From: Natronobeatus ordinarius
Lineage (GTDB): Archaea > Halobacteriota > Halobacteria > Halobacteriales > Natrialbaceae
Assembly (NCBI RefSeq): GCF_024362485.1
Contig: NZ_CP101456.1
Span: 1,984,001-2,048,000, forward strand
DNA: 64,000 nucleotides
Reading direction: 5' to 3'
A program made the position numbers and the translations under genes. The notes under the pieces were generated by a model. It made no database searches and was not told where the DNA came from. It saw only the letters and a program-made list of their open reading frames with translations. Shown here in pieces: positions 17,830 to 27,022 of this stretch (its first letter is position 1; each line of letters opens with the position of its first letter).

Positions 17830-18742
17830 CTACTGCGACTGCAACGCGTACAGCGACGAGTACGCACTCGGGTTCGACAGCAACTCCTCGTGGGGTCCGG
17901 ACTCCACGATCTCTCCGTCTTCCATCGTGTAGATTCGATCGGCGTTGGTTACCGTCGAGAGCCTGTGAGCAATCACCAGCATCGCGTCGTCTCGGGTCAT
18001 CGATTTGATCTCCTCGTGAGCTCGCTGTTCGAGGGCCGTCTCTATAGTAGCCACTGAACGTCAGTGCACACCTGCTCGCGATCAAGCGGCCAAACTGGCT
18101 TGCGCTGCCAGTTTTGGCCGCTCCACTACAAGCAGTGTGTAACCCGTTTCAGTTGGTACTATAGGCCGCTCGTCGCTTCGTCCAGTATCAGCAAGTCTGC
18201 CTCTTTCAACACACGAGCGATCGCGACCCACCGTCGTTGTCGCCTCCGTGATCATCGAGGACGGGATTTCCCTCGCCTGGTTTCTCGGGAAAAACTCGAT
18301 CACCTGTGGAATTTCACAACCTCCATTGATTTCGGCTTGCATCGCGTCTCGGTTCCTGATGGTCACGTTCCGTCAAAGCGTATCGTTGAAGACGTGCGAG
18401 CCCTGTCTGATGGCGCTCACTCGAGAGCGCTACTCCTGAACGTCGAGATCGGTTCTTGGAATACCGTTGGCTCGAACGTTGCCACGATCGGGTGCGTACA
18501 TTCTGGCGAGCAACGACGCGACCGTCGACGTCCCGGCATTGGGTGGGCCGGCGAACGCGATAACCTCGCGCCGATCGAACCAAAAGGAGACGTCGCGGAG
18601 AACCGTTTCATCGCTCCAAACGTAGCTGAATCAGACGGTGTCGAACTCGATTCGATTGATCGATGTCGGTATTGGCCAGAGCCCCTTAGTCGGTTCGCAG
18701 TTTTACACCGATCGCACAGCCGCCGTGTGATCAGGTTGTATT
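17830..18742 (-). pseudogene. decayed ABC exporter ATPase domain, interrupted by a MITE
   Basis: The minus strand matches the ATPase half of the exporter at 9610-11418 from its stop codon back to the start of that domain. The last 70 codons remain open (H-loop [22 protein letters not shown]). After the 117-bp MITE at 18045-18161 the match continues with frameshifts and stops; the segment equivalent to NRGATQAEIEAACEIAQVTEF is recognisable near 18310-18360. The membrane domain is missing. Similarity fades near 18742. This is a dead partial second copy. Confidence 0.82.
18045..18161. mobile_element. 117-bp IS630-type MITE with internal hairpin
   Basis: The ends read TATAGTAGCCACTGAACG and, inward from the right, TATAGTACCAACTGAAAC (the leading TA is the target site). 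TA flanks both sides (18043-18044 and 18162-18163). Removing the element and one TA gives GTCTCTAGGCCGCTCG, which aligns without a gap to the intact exporter at about 9800-9830, so insertion into this pseudogene is directly visible. Inside, 18085-18098 and 18108-18122 are inverted repeats of 14-15 bp differing by one A, forming a strong hairpin. There is no coding capacity. Confidence 0.82.
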
Positions 18743-19190
18743 GACTTTCAGCGGTTGCTATAGTCGAGGGTAGGCACTTGAGCCGTGTCAACACTCCTCG
18801 GGAAATAACGTCTATTCATCACTAGCTCGGAAATGTCATCACATACTGTGTGTCGTCGGTACAACTACTAGCTGATATTTCGGGGAGGGGGCGGAGAAAG
18901 AAATTCGGATGAACTATTTTCAGGGAGTCAGATAGCATCGTCCTACCAGCAACCGGATATCAACCATTGGAACTGACGATTCAGTCACCGTGAATGAACG
19001 TATTCATTCTGCCTTCTAACCTGCTTATGCTCCCGAAACCGTTCTCTGGGTATAAGTACGGTCCTGTAATGAGATTTGGCCGGGCGACGTGTCACAGCAA
19101 AACGTGTGCAGGAAAGTGGTGGTGTATCACTTCCTGCGACGAGTCACATCGTAATTCGCTGCGTGTGATGCGTCCACCCGGTAAAAAACA
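18743..19190 (+). other. non-coding stretch upstream of the secreted Gln/Asn-rich protein
   Basis: No convincing gene is present. The left border (18731-18749) has a sequence like an IS630-type terminal repeat, read inward as TATAGCAACCGCTGAAAG. A possible promoter word (GGGTATAAGTACGG, 19046-19059) lies about 140 bp before the next gene, which would give an unusually long leader. A frame at 18994-19194 overlaps the next start and looks spurious. Confidence 0.4.
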
Positions 19191-19565
19191 ATGAAACGCA
19201 CAATCGCAATCACATTGGCGGTAGCGATGATCGGCGGGCTCATGTTTATGGGGTTCGCAGGAACGGCAGCGGCACAAGTCAACGAGCCAGTTGACGACGG
19301 AATCAACATCGAAACCGGTGATGCGGTGAACATCGCTGAAGTCAACCAGGGCAACTTCAACCAGCAAGTAGGTACCGCAACTGCTGACGCAACTACGGTC
19401 AGCGATAAGAACTACAAGTCCAGCACGTCCGCTAGCGCATCTGTGAGCCAGAGCCAGGATGTCGGCCAGTCCAACACGGCAATAGTTGACCAGGACGCTA
19501 ACACTGGCATCTCTATCGGTGACATCGACATCGGCATCGGCGACCCGGTCAACAACCAGACGTAA
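19191..19565 (+). CDS. small secreted Gln/Asn/Ser-rich protein
   Basis: The 124-residue product opens with a typical Sec signal peptide: KR, a hydrophobic core of about 18 residues and the cleavage site AAA-QV near residue 26. The mature 98 residues are acidic and rich in Asn, Gln, Ser, Ala and Thr, with imperfect repeats such as VNQGNFNQQVGTATADATT and VSQSQDVGQSNTAIVDQDAN. Alternating Gln/Asn repeats are reminiscent of curlin-like or adhesive surface proteins, but the link is only compositional. It is next to glycan genes, so it could be a cell-surface protein. No Cys and no anchor are present. Confidence 0.65.
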   Translation: MKRTIAITLAVAMIGGLMFMGFAGTAAAQVNEPVDDGINIETGDAVNIAEVNQGNFNQQVGTATADATTVSDKNYKSSTSASASVSQSQDVGQSNTAIVDQDANTGISIGDIDIGIGDPVNNQT

Positions 19566-20035
19566 CTGACGCGCAGCTATCGAATGGTATCGGTGTTCCC
19601 GATACACTTCGACCGTCATTTTATTTTTCGAATGTAGGTTGCTGTACAACCAATAGCTCACACTCAACGATTGCTATAGCTGTGAACGGGTCGGCAACTC
19701 GCTCGGATCCGAGATCGATCACGACGCGCCGAAGCGGACACCTGACACCCTACGTCTCGGAGTGACCTACTCGAGGCATCGCTGACGAGATTCTTTCTGT
19801 CGCGGCCCGTTTCGTCGTGTTCGAGCGAACGATTACTGGTCGAATATCGGAGAAACGTGTCCGCCGATTGAAGGCCAGACTCGTTGTCGGACAGATTGAC
19901 GGGGAACTGTCAGTGGCAATTGACTCACCAGTACGTACCGCACTCACAAACCGACGACCAGGAATCAACGACCGCGGAAACCGGCCAGTCAATCGAGGTC
20001 GACATCGACGAGGAGGAAGACGAATACTTCGATTC
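19566..20035. other. 470 bp with no supported gene
   Basis: The stretch contains a second isolated IS630-like end at about 19655-19673 (inward reading TATAGCAATCGTTGAGTG). Frames crossing into 20036 are shadows of larC. An acidic segment (IEVDIDEEEDEYF) encoded near 19995-20030 could be debris of a former gene, but it has no start or stop of its own that makes sense. Confidence 0.4.
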
Positions 20036-21415
20036 TCAATCCGACCGATTGGCCAGGGTAGCTCGCTCCGCTCGCCAGATGATGTCGCGAACGGGCTCGC
20101 CGGTCTTTCGTCCGATCGCCGCCGCGTCGTCGTACTCCGCGCTCACGTCGTACACCTCGCCGTCGGCGTCGCTCGCCACTTTCACCGCCACCTCGTAGCG
20201 CTTCCCGTCAACCTCGAGCGCCACCGTCTCGAACTCCCTGTTCGCAATCCAGCGGTGGGTTACGCCAGCGTCCCGAACCCCGAGCGTGCCCGTCTCCTCG
20301 GCGAGGCGCCGCGCCACCCGCTGGCGATCCTCGGGCTTGCAGATCACCTTCACGAGGTGGCCCGGCCGGGATTTCTTCATCGTCGCAGGGAGGATCGAGA
20401 CGTCCCGCGCACCGACCTCGGCGAGTGTCTCCTGCAGGCCGCCGAGCACCTCCGGCGTCGCGTCGTCGAGGTTCGTCTCGAGGACGGCGATGTCGTCGCT
20501 CACGAGCCCGCCCGTGGTTTCACCAACGAGCGCGCGCAACACGTTCGGGTGTGGGTCGAGGTCGTAGCCGCCCGCGCCGTAGCCCGACGACTCGAGCGAG
20601 AGCGCAGGCAGCGTCTCGACGCCGTCGGCGACGTGGGCCAGGATGGCCGCCCCCGTCGGCGTGAGCAGTTCCTTCTCGACGGGGCCGCCGGTGAGCGTCC
20701 AGTCGGCTCGCTCGGCGAGCTCGACGACTGCGGGCGTCGGGACGGGGTACTCGCCGTGGCTCATGCCCACGGTCCCGCCGCCGGTCGACAGCGGCGTGGT
20801 CACGACGCGTTCGGGCTCGAGGTCGGCGAGCAACAGGCTCGCGCCGACGACGTCCGCGATGGCGTCGTCCGCGCCGACCTCGTGGAAGTGGGTCTCCTCG
20901 AGGTCGTAGCCGTGGACGCTCGCCTCGGCCTCCCCGAGCAGTTCGAAGATGGCGAGGGCGTCGCGCTCGACCGCAGCCGGGAGTCCCATCTCCTCGACGA
21001 TCTCGACGACCTCGAGGTAGCTCCGGTGGGGGCCGTGGCCCTCGGCGTGGACGTGATCGTGGTCGTCGTGGTCGCCGTGCTCGTGCGCGGGGTCGTGATG
21101 GTGGTCGTGGTCGTCGTCGCCGTCGTTGTGGTCGTGCGCGTGCGTCTGGTCGTCGTGGTGATGATCGCGGTCGTGGTGGCGATCGTGGTGATGGCCGTGG
21201 TCGTGATCGCGAGCGTCGTTCCCCTCGTCGGTCAACAGCACGTCGACGGTCGTCGACTCGATCCCGCACTTGACCGTCGTTCCGATCCGGTACTCGAGTT
21301 CGAGTGCGTCCTCGACGGAGGCGAGTGCGTCGGGGTCGGCTCCGGCGTCGAGTAGCGAGGCGAGGATCATGTCGCCGCTCGCGCCCATGCGTCCGTCGAA
21401 CGCCAGTAATCGCAT
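20036..21415 (-). CDS. larC: LarC-like nickel insertion protein (DUF111) with long His-rich insert
   Basis: From ATG 21415 the 459-residue product begins with RLLAFDGRMGASGDM, the family's N-terminal motif, and continues with THFHEVGADDAIADVVG, TGGGTVGMSHGEYPVP and TPTGAAIL. LarC inserts nickel into the pincer cofactor of lactate racemase, or a related cofactor. Residues about 68-127 are almost only His and Asp (for instance HDHGHHHDRHHD), which should bind several metal ions; His-rich stretches occur in the family, but this one is long. No larA, larB or larE is in the window. The frame is open to 21472, but the upstream part is not conserved-looking. Confidence 0.88.
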   Translation of the reverse strand: MRLLAFDGRMGASGDMILASLLDAGADPDALASVEDALELEYRIGTTVKCGIESTTVDVLLTDEGNDARDHDHGHHHDRHHDRDHHHDDQTHAHDHNDGDDDHDHHHDPAHEHGDHDDHDHVHAEGHGPHRSYLEVVEIVEEMGLPAAVERDALAIFELLGEAEASVHGYDLEETHFHEVGADDAIADVVGASLLLADLEPERVVTTPLSTGGGTVGMSHGEYPVPTPAVVELAERADWTLTGGPVEKELLTPTGAAILAHVADGVETLPALSLESSGYGAGGYDLDPHPNVLRALVGETTGGLVSDDIAVLETNLDDATPEVLGGLQETLAEVGARDVSILPATMKKSRPGHLVKVICKPEDRQRVARRLAEETGTLGVRDAGVTHRWIANREFETVALEVDGKRYEVAVKVASDADGEVYDVSAEYDDAAAIGRKTGEPVRDIIWRAERATLANRSD

Positions 21416-21617
21416 ACCTACCACGCCGGTAGGAGGGAACAAAAACCCACCTGTGTCGGGCGAAACGTCCACGAGATCGGCCGGCGCCGGTGACTCTATA
21501 TACCTCCGCCCCTGACCGTATTATGATAGTATCTAGCATGGTGGGGAAACTGAACGCTTGCAAAAAGTCTATCCGCCCCCGAACCGGAGGTAGGAACATC
21601 GCCGTCCATCTGCAATC

Positions 21618-23849
21618 ATGAACGAAGTCCAACTGGAGGTCGCGAAGGCGTACCCGAACGACTCGGGTCGCGGTATCGCCCGACTCGATCCGGACACGCT
21701 GCTCCACCTGAAGCTGAGTCCGGGTGACATTATCGAGATCGAAGGTGCCGATAGCACCGCCGCGAAGGTGTGGCGGGCGGATCGGCAGGACTGGAACACC
21801 GACACGGTCCGCATCGACGGCTTCACCCGACAGAACGCCGACGTCGGGATCGGCGAGCGGGTGACGATCCGCAAAGCCGAGGCGACGAAAGCCGAACAGC
21901 TGGTGCTCGCGCCACCCGAAGAGGCGTCGGTCCAGTTCGGCTCCGACGCCGCCGGGATGGTGAAACGTCAGATCCTCAAGCGGCCGGTCGTCGGCCGAGA
22001 CATCGTTCCCGTGATGAGTTCGACGAACCATCCGTTCATGCGCTCGCCCGGCCAGGCGATCCCGCTGATCGCCGTCGAGACCGAGCCCGAGGGCGTCGTA
22101 CTCATCACCGAGGACACGGACGTCGAACTGCGCGAAGAACCGATCTCGGGCTACGAGAAGACCGGCGGCGGGATCACCTACGAGGACATCGGCGGCTTAC
22201 AGGGTGAGATCCAGCGCGTCCGCGAGATGGTCGAGCTGCCGATGAAACACCCCCAGATCTTCAAGAAATTGGGGATCGAACCGCCACAGGGTGTCCTGCT
22301 CCACGGCCCGCCGGGCACCGGCAAGACGCTGCTGGCGAAAGCCGTCGCCAACGAAACCTCCGCGAGTTTCTTCTCGATCGCCGGCCCGGAGATCATCTCG
22401 AAGTACTACGGCGAGTCCGAACAACAGCTGCGAGAGATCTTCGAGGATGCGAGCGAGGAGTCGCCGTCGATCATCTTCATCGACGAACTCGACTCGATCG
22501 CCCCCAAACGCGAGGACGTCACCGGCGAAGTGGAGCGCCGGGTCGTCGCCCAGCTGCTCACGATGATGGACGGCTTAGAGGCCCGTGGGCAGGTGATCGT
22601 CATCGCGGCGACCAACCGCGTCGACAGCGTCGATCCCGCGCTGCGCCGACCCGGCCGATTCGACCGCGAGATCGAGATCGGCGTCCCCGACGAGGTTGGT
22701 AGGGAAGAAATTCTCCAGATCCACACCCGTGGAATGCCCCTCTCTGACGACGTCAACCTCCCACACCTCGCAGACGAGACCCACGGCTTCGTCGGTGCGG
22801 ACATCGAGAGCCTGACGAAGGAGGCGGCGATGAAAGCCCTGCGGCGCTACCTGCCGGAGATCGATCTCGACGAAGAGGACATCCCGCCGAGCCTGATCGA
22901 CCGGATGATCGTCAAGCGCGAGGACTTCCGGGGCGCGCTCGCCGAGGTCGAGCCGTCGGCGATGCGGGAGGTGCTCGTCGAGCTGCCGAAGATCACCTGG
23001 AACGACGTCGGCGGTCTTCACGAAGCCAAAGAGCAGGTCCAAGAGTCAGTCGAGTGGCCGTTGACCAGGCCGGAGAAGTTCCAGCGGATGGGCATCGATC
23101 CGCCGGCCGGCGTCCTCCTCTACGGCCCGCCGGGCACCGGCAAGACGCTGATGGCGAAAGCCGTCGCCAACGAGACCAACGCCAACTTCATCTCCGTGCG
23201 CGGCCCGCAACTGCTCAGCAAGTGGGTCGGCGAGTCCGAGAAGGCGATCCGCCAGACGTTCCGGAAGGCCCGGCAGGTTTCCCCGACGGTGATCTTCTTC
23301 GACGAGCTCGACTCGCTCGCCCCCGGCCGGGGCGGCGACGTCGGTTCGAACGTCTCCGAGCGCGTCGTCAACCAGCTACTGACGGAACTCGACGGACTCG
23401 AGGAGATGGGCGACGTCATGGTCATCGGTGCGACCAACCGTCCGGACATGATCGACCCCGCCCTGCTCCGGTCGGGTCGGTTCGATCGCCTCGTGATGAT
23501 CGGCGAACCCGACACCGAAGGCCGCGAGCGCATCCTCGAGATCCACACCGAGGACATGCCGCTCGCCGCCGACGTCAGCCTCCGAGAGATCGCCGAGATC
23601 ACCGAGGGCTACGTGGGATCCGACCTCGAGTCGATCGCCCGCGAGGCGGCCATCGAAGCGCTGCGCGAGGACGCCGACGCCGACGAAGTCGAGATGCGTC
23701 ACTTCCGGAAGGCCTTAGAGAACGTCCGGCCGACGATCACCGACGACATCCTCGAGTACTACGAACAGATCAAAGAGGAGTTCAAGGGCGGCTCGAGGGC
23801 CGTCGAGCCCGGCACCGGCCGTCGTGGTAGCCGAATCGGATTCCAGTAA
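21618..23849 (+). CDS. cdc48: Cdc48/VAT-type AAA+ ATPase
   Basis: The 743-residue protein has the Cdc48 N domain ([18 protein letters not shown], then GDIIEIEG) and two AAA domains. Domain 1 has Walker [10 protein letters not shown] near residue 229 and Walker [10 protein letters not shown] near 285. Domain 2 has YGPPGTGKT near 505 and VIFFDELDS near 557. Both have arginine-finger segments (RRPGRFDRE and LRSGRFDRL). The archaeal enzyme unfolds proteins and feeds the proteasome. It ends in a flexible Gly/Arg tail. The gene is single and diverges from larC over about 200 bp containing AT-rich words. Confidence 0.96.
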   Translation: MNEVQLEVAKAYPNDSGRGIARLDPDTLLHLKLSPGDIIEIEGADSTAAKVWRADRQDWNTDTVRIDGFTRQNADVGIGERVTIRKAEATKAEQLVLAPPEEASVQFGSDAAGMVKRQILKRPVVGRDIVPVMSSTNHPFMRSPGQAIPLIAVETEPEGVVLITEDTDVELREEPISGYEKTGGGITYEDIGGLQGEIQRVREMVELPMKHPQIFKKLGIEPPQGVLLHGPPGTGKTLLAKAVANETSASFFSIAGPEIISKYYGESEQQLREIFEDASEESPSIIFIDELDSIAPKREDVTGEVERRVVAQLLTMMDGLEARGQVIVIAATNRVDSVDPALRRPGRFDREIEIGVPDEVGREEILQIHTRGMPLSDDVNLPHLADETHGFVGADIESLTKEAAMKALRRYLPEIDLDEEDIPPSLIDRMIVKREDFRGALAEVEPSAMREVLVELPKITWNDVGGLHEAKEQVQESVEWPLTRPEKFQRMGIDPPAGVLLYGPPGTGKTLMAKAVANETNANFISVRGPQLLSKWVGESEKAIRQTFRKARQVSPTVIFFDELDSLAPGRGGDVGSNVSERVVNQLLTELDGLEEMGDVMVIGATNRPDMIDPALLRSGRFDRLVMIGEPDTEGRERILEIHTEDMPLAADVSLREIAEITEGYVGSDLESIAREAAIEALREDADADEVEMRHFRKALENVRPTITDDILEYYEQIKEEFKGGSRAVEPGTGRRGSRIGFQ

Positions 23850-23863
23850 TCCAGTAACTCGAC

Positions 23864-23881
23864 CGGGTCGAATTCGACCCG
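23864..23881. repeat. 18-bp perfect palindrome just after cdc48
   Basis: CGGGTCGAATTCGACCCG reads the same on both strands and begins 14 bp after the cdc48 stop codon. It may form a hairpin at the transcript's 3' end or be a protein-binding site. No T-run follows directly. Confidence 0.55.
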
Positions 23882-24154
23882 CCGCTCTCCACTGGCTCTC
23901 ACGGCAATTTATCACTTCTGTTACGGGGTTCGTACCGACCGTTCGATCGATCATCCTTCCTGTCTGATGGTGATTGTTAACACAGTTCGACTCGGTGGCT
24001 GAGAGAGGATCGTAAATCGTCTCGAGCGCGTTCGAACCGTCGTAGACTCGTCTTGAGAATCGATTATTCGAGTGAATCGTCGGAAATCCCTCGAAACGCT
24101 CGGGGGAGTATATGTGACGGTCGTCGGTTACTATGACACGTTACAGGTATACCC

Positions 24155-24433
24155 ATGGCCAGCCCCCCTGCGACTCACGACCGTCGGACGTCATCGACCC
24201 GCGATGGGCCGTCGAACGCCCGCGAATCGGACGGCAGAATGCTCGAACGAGTGTCACCGACACTCGCAAAACCCGTCCGCGTTGCGAGCTTCTGGACGGC
24301 GATCGTGTTACCGTTTCTGTACGTGCCACTGCTCGCGACGGGACTGTCGGACTCGGCCGAGACGCTCACGTTTCTCGGGTTGCTCGCGTTGAACCTCCTC
24401 GCCCTCTACGTCGGACACTCGTACCGACGCTGA
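24155..24433 (+). CDS. small membrane protein, two predicted helices
   Basis: The 92-residue product has a polar N terminus (to about residue 40) and two hydrophobic segments, FWTAIVLPFLYVPLLATGL and TLTFLGLLALNLLALYVG, ending in a short basic tail. I do not recognise a named family, though small proteins of this layout are common in haloarchaea. ATG 24155 is preceded by a TATATG word at 24109-24114. It follows cdc48 after a 305-bp gap that otherwise holds only the palindrome. Confidence 0.6.
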   Translation: MASPPATHDRRTSSTRDGPSNARESDGRMLERVSPTLAKPVRVASFWTAIVLPFLYVPLLATGLSDSAETLTFLGLLALNLLALYVGHSYRR

Positions 24434-24497
24434 CGCCCGGTCGCCCTTCGCGGCGGATCCCGTTCACCACAATCGTGTTGGCGTTTCGCCGACGTCC

Positions 24498-24689
24498 TCA
24501 CCAGGCTGTAGTCACCACGACGTAACAGCCGACGCCGAGGAGCAACAGGGTGTAAAACTGGAGCCAGGACCAGCTGGCGGTCAACGCGAGGAGCGTCACC
24601 AGCACGGTCCAGAGACCGATCGCGGCGACGTCGGCGAGGACTCGCCAGGCGTTCGTTGCGACCGATCGGAGCGTGCGTGCGTGGCTCAT
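24498..24689 (-). CDS. small membrane protein downstream of a Tat-exported protein
   Basis: From ATG 24689 the frame gives 63 residues: a basic N terminus, then two hydrophobic segments (IGLWTVLVTLLALTASWSW and FYTLLLLGVGCYVVVTTAW). It starts 2 bp after the stop of the Tat-exported protein upstream, so the two are probably one transcript. No family is recognised. A longer frame to 24767 exists but overlaps the upstream gene. Confidence 0.55.
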   Translation of the reverse strand: MSHARTLRSVATNAWRVLADVAAIGLWTVLVTLLALTASWSWLQFYTLLLLGVGCYVVVTTAW

Positions 24690-24691
24690 CG

Positions 24692-25861
24692 TTAGAAGTG
24701 GTAGCCGTGTGTATCGGTCAGCTGGTAGGCGGCCGTTCCCCAGATGTAGTTCTGTCCCGGCCACCACGTCCGAGCGTTGTTGAACCCGGCGACGAGAACG
24801 CCGTCGTCCGGTAGCTCGGGGTCGTCGTAGTAGCTTACCGAGCCGCTGTCGCCGTCGGTCATATCCCGCTCGTCACCCCACCGGAGCTGACCGCGTCGGC
24901 AGAACTCCTCGGTGAGACAGGTGAACGCGTCGATCCCCTGAATATCGCCCGTCGTGTGTCCCGTCATCGCCCCGACCTTCTCGAGCGATTCACCGCGGGC
25001 GACGAGATCCGCCAGCCCCCACCGGGTGAGCTGACCGTAGACCTGCAAGTCACGCGGCCCGGAGATGGTGCTGTCGGGAACGTAGCCGGGAACCGGTTCG
25101 ACGGTGACGACGTCTTCGGTTCGGTAGCTGTGACGAACTCGACCGATCGTCGACCGGCCGCCGTCTGTCATCGGAAGGACGAGCGGTTCACCCTCGGGAT
25201 CGGCGACCCCGGGGTAGGCGTGGTACGCGGTCGTGAAGTACACCTGTCCGTCGGTCGGCTCGTAGAGACCCGGCGCGAGCGTCGCCACGCTGGTTCCTGC
25301 CTCGCAGCCGACGCCACCGGGGATCCGGCCGCCAGCCACCGAATCGAGGAGTCTGGGCTCCACGTCGTCTGATCTGATCCCATCGTCGAGTTCCTCGAGC
25401 CGTTCGATCGCCTCTACGTCGTAGGTGACGCCGTCGATGAGCGTCTCGAGGGTATCGATCGCGCGGTCGGCGCCGGAGGTAGTAACCTGTACCGTGATTT
25501 CGGCGCCACCCGACTGGTAGTCACCCGGGACGACCGAACTGCCGAGATAGCCGGCGATGCGGGTCCGAGAGAGGAGTTCGTTCAGCTCGAACGCTTTCGT
25601 GACCGACGCGTGCCACTCGGCTGGGACCGTCTTCGTTCGCCTCTCGATCGACCACGGATCGTTTCGATCGGCTCGAACCAGGGCGGTCGTGACGGTCTGC
25701 TCTCCGTCGGCACCGAGGACGTCACCGACGCCGAGGAGTCGGGCGGATCCGAGTGCACAGCCCGACAGTGCCGCCGCTCGAAGGAATTCCCGCCGACTTC
25801 GTCCGGTCGGGACGCTATCGCCGAGGGTTGTGAAAGGCGTCGAGTCGTCGGATGAAGACAT
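24692..25861 (-). CDS. Tat-exported protein with trypsin-fold protease-like motifs
   Basis: The 389-residue product has a twin-arginine signal, SRREFLRAAALSG, near residue 22 and an Ala/Gly-rich hydrophobic stretch. Late in the sequence it contains DGDSGSVSYYDD, the nucleophile motif (GDSG) of trypsin-like S1 proteases, and WWPGQNYIWGTAAYQL, similar to the end of such domains. A candidate His lies in YFTTAYHAYPG. Assignment of the Asp is unclear, so protease activity is inference. The N-terminal half may be a pro-region or a separate domain. The downstream small membrane protein is probably co-transcribed. Confidence 0.6.
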   Translation of the reverse strand: MSSSDDSTPFTTLGDSVPTGRSRREFLRAAALSGCALGSARLLGVGDVLGADGEQTVTTALVRADRNDPWSIERRTKTVPAEWHASVTKAFELNELLSRTRIAGYLGSSVVPGDYQSGGAEITVQVTTSGADRAIDTLETLIDGVTYDVEAIERLEELDDGIRSDDVEPRLLDSVAGGRIPGGVGCEAGTSVATLAPGLYEPTDGQVYFTTAYHAYPGVADPEGEPLVLPMTDGGRSTIGRVRHSYRTEDVVTVEPVPGYVPDSTISGPRDLQVYGQLTRWGLADLVARGESLEKVGAMTGHTTGDIQGIDAFTCLTEEFCRRGQLRWGDERDMTDGDSGSVSYYDDPELPDDGVLVAGFNNARTWWPGQNYIWGTAAYQLTDTHGYHF

Positions 25862-26512
25862 GTGAATCGCGATCGAGACCGTCGCTCAGCCGTCCGTCTC
25901 GAGAGGGATACCGACGATGGATCCAGTCGAGGTACTCTGGTTGACGGCACCAGGGTGAAAGACGATTCGGCTTGCATTTCACGCCATTGATAATGGGCCT
26001 CGTACCGCCGTCGCCTGCGTGCCACCACTACATCGAGACGCCCGCGCCCGTTCTCTCGGACTCGAGTCGAGCGCCCGAGCCAGCTATCAGCCAACGTATA
26101 AGATGAGTGATGCGATACGACGATACCAGCTCGCTGTATCCGACCGGACGATTCTGTAATCCGATCTGACAGCACCTGCATCGACTTCGCCGTCGGCCGT
26201 CGCTCCGGGAGACGACCCAGACCGACGGAGGGGACCGACGAACTGACTTAATGACTGGACGAATGAACCTGAGCACTGGTAGCGTCGTCTCTCCCAGACA
26301 CGTGTGTCTCCGTGCAGGTGACCACGGGGACACTGACGTCCGGATCGGAGGCAGTCGTCGACGTCGGTACCGGCGCTGCCCCCCTGGTTCCCGCCTCTCT
26401 CCACCCTCATCACCCCTCTCCGGTGTCACACGCCACCGGATTTCGGGCTGCGTTCCCCACACCGCTCGAGAGTTCCGAAACCGAACGAGAGCGACGCCAC
26501 GACGAGCCGCCG
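25862..26512. other. 650 bp without a supported gene
   Basis: Frames in this stretch are shadows or low-complexity Arg/Ser-rich translations typical of wrong-frame haloarchaeal DNA. No repeat, IS end or hairpin was evident. The promoter of the Tat protein gene should lie near 25870-25960. Confidence 0.45.
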
Positions 26513-27022
26513 TTACTGCCCGTCGAACGTCCACGTCGTCTCGACGTCGACGCCACCGACCAGCGTCTGGTACACGACGCAGTATCGTTCTGCGTACCGC
26601 TCGAGGGCGTCCGCCGTCTCCGCCTCGAGCTCGCCGTGGACGGTGTACTCGAGTTCGATCTCCTCGAAGCCGACCGGGACGTCCGCGTCGATACCGAGCG
26701 TGCCTCGGAGGTCGAGATCGCCGCTGACGTCGGTTTCGATCTCGGCGTCCACGCCGAAGGCGTCGGCGACCGCCTGTGCGGTGAGCTGTGCACACGCCGC
26801 CAGCGAGCCGAGCAGCAGATCGCCCGAGCAGGCGCCCGTTCCCGGGCCGGCTGCGCCCTCGTGGAGTTCGGCCTCGTAGATCGCCCGCCCGATGTCGACG
26901 CTACAGGAGCGGACGTCGTCCTGTTGTTCGCCCGTCGCCGTCAGCGTGATCGTCGCCGCCGCTGGGTTCTCCTCGTACTCGGCTTTCAACGGCTCCTGGT
27001 CGGTCTGCAGGTCTCGAGACAT
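26513..27022 (-). CDS. OsmC-family peroxiredoxin-like protein
   Basis: From ATG 27022 the product is 169 residues, the usual OsmC length. It contains a conserved Cys in TGACSGDLLLGSLAACAQL and the second at the C-terminal RYCVVYQTL segment. OsmC/Ohr proteins reduce organic hydroperoxides with two Cys residues in the cytoplasm. Family members in archaea are often uncharacterised. It is a single gene, divergent from the membrane protein at 27300. Confidence 0.82.
   Translation of the reverse strand: MSRDLQTDQEPLKAEYEENPAAATITLTATGEQQDDVRSCSVDIGRAIYEAELHEGAAGPGTGACSGDLLLGSLAACAQLTAQAVADAFGVDAEIETDVSGDLDLRGTLGIDADVPVGFEEIELEYTVHGELEAETADALERYAERYCVVYQTLVGGVDVETTWTFDGQ

Noticed and set aside
9801-18170. 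long-distance repeat of exporter sequence as a recombination site
   Set aside because: The similarity is fully explained by an intact gene and its decayed copy; no sharp borders typical of an attachment site were seen.
18994-19194. 66-codon frame just upstream of the secreted protein
   Set aside because: It overlaps the next start, has no recognisable composition bias of a haloarchaeal protein and no promoter at a fitting distance.
19817-21355. 512-codon plus-strand open frame opposite larC
   Set aside because: It is the antisense shadow of larC; the His-rich codons read as Val-rich low complexity on this strand, and the start region is not protein-like.
20520-22031. 503-codon minus-strand frame spanning larC and the cdc48 start
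   Set aside because: Arg/Pro-rich wrong-frame translation crossing two real genes, one of them antisense.
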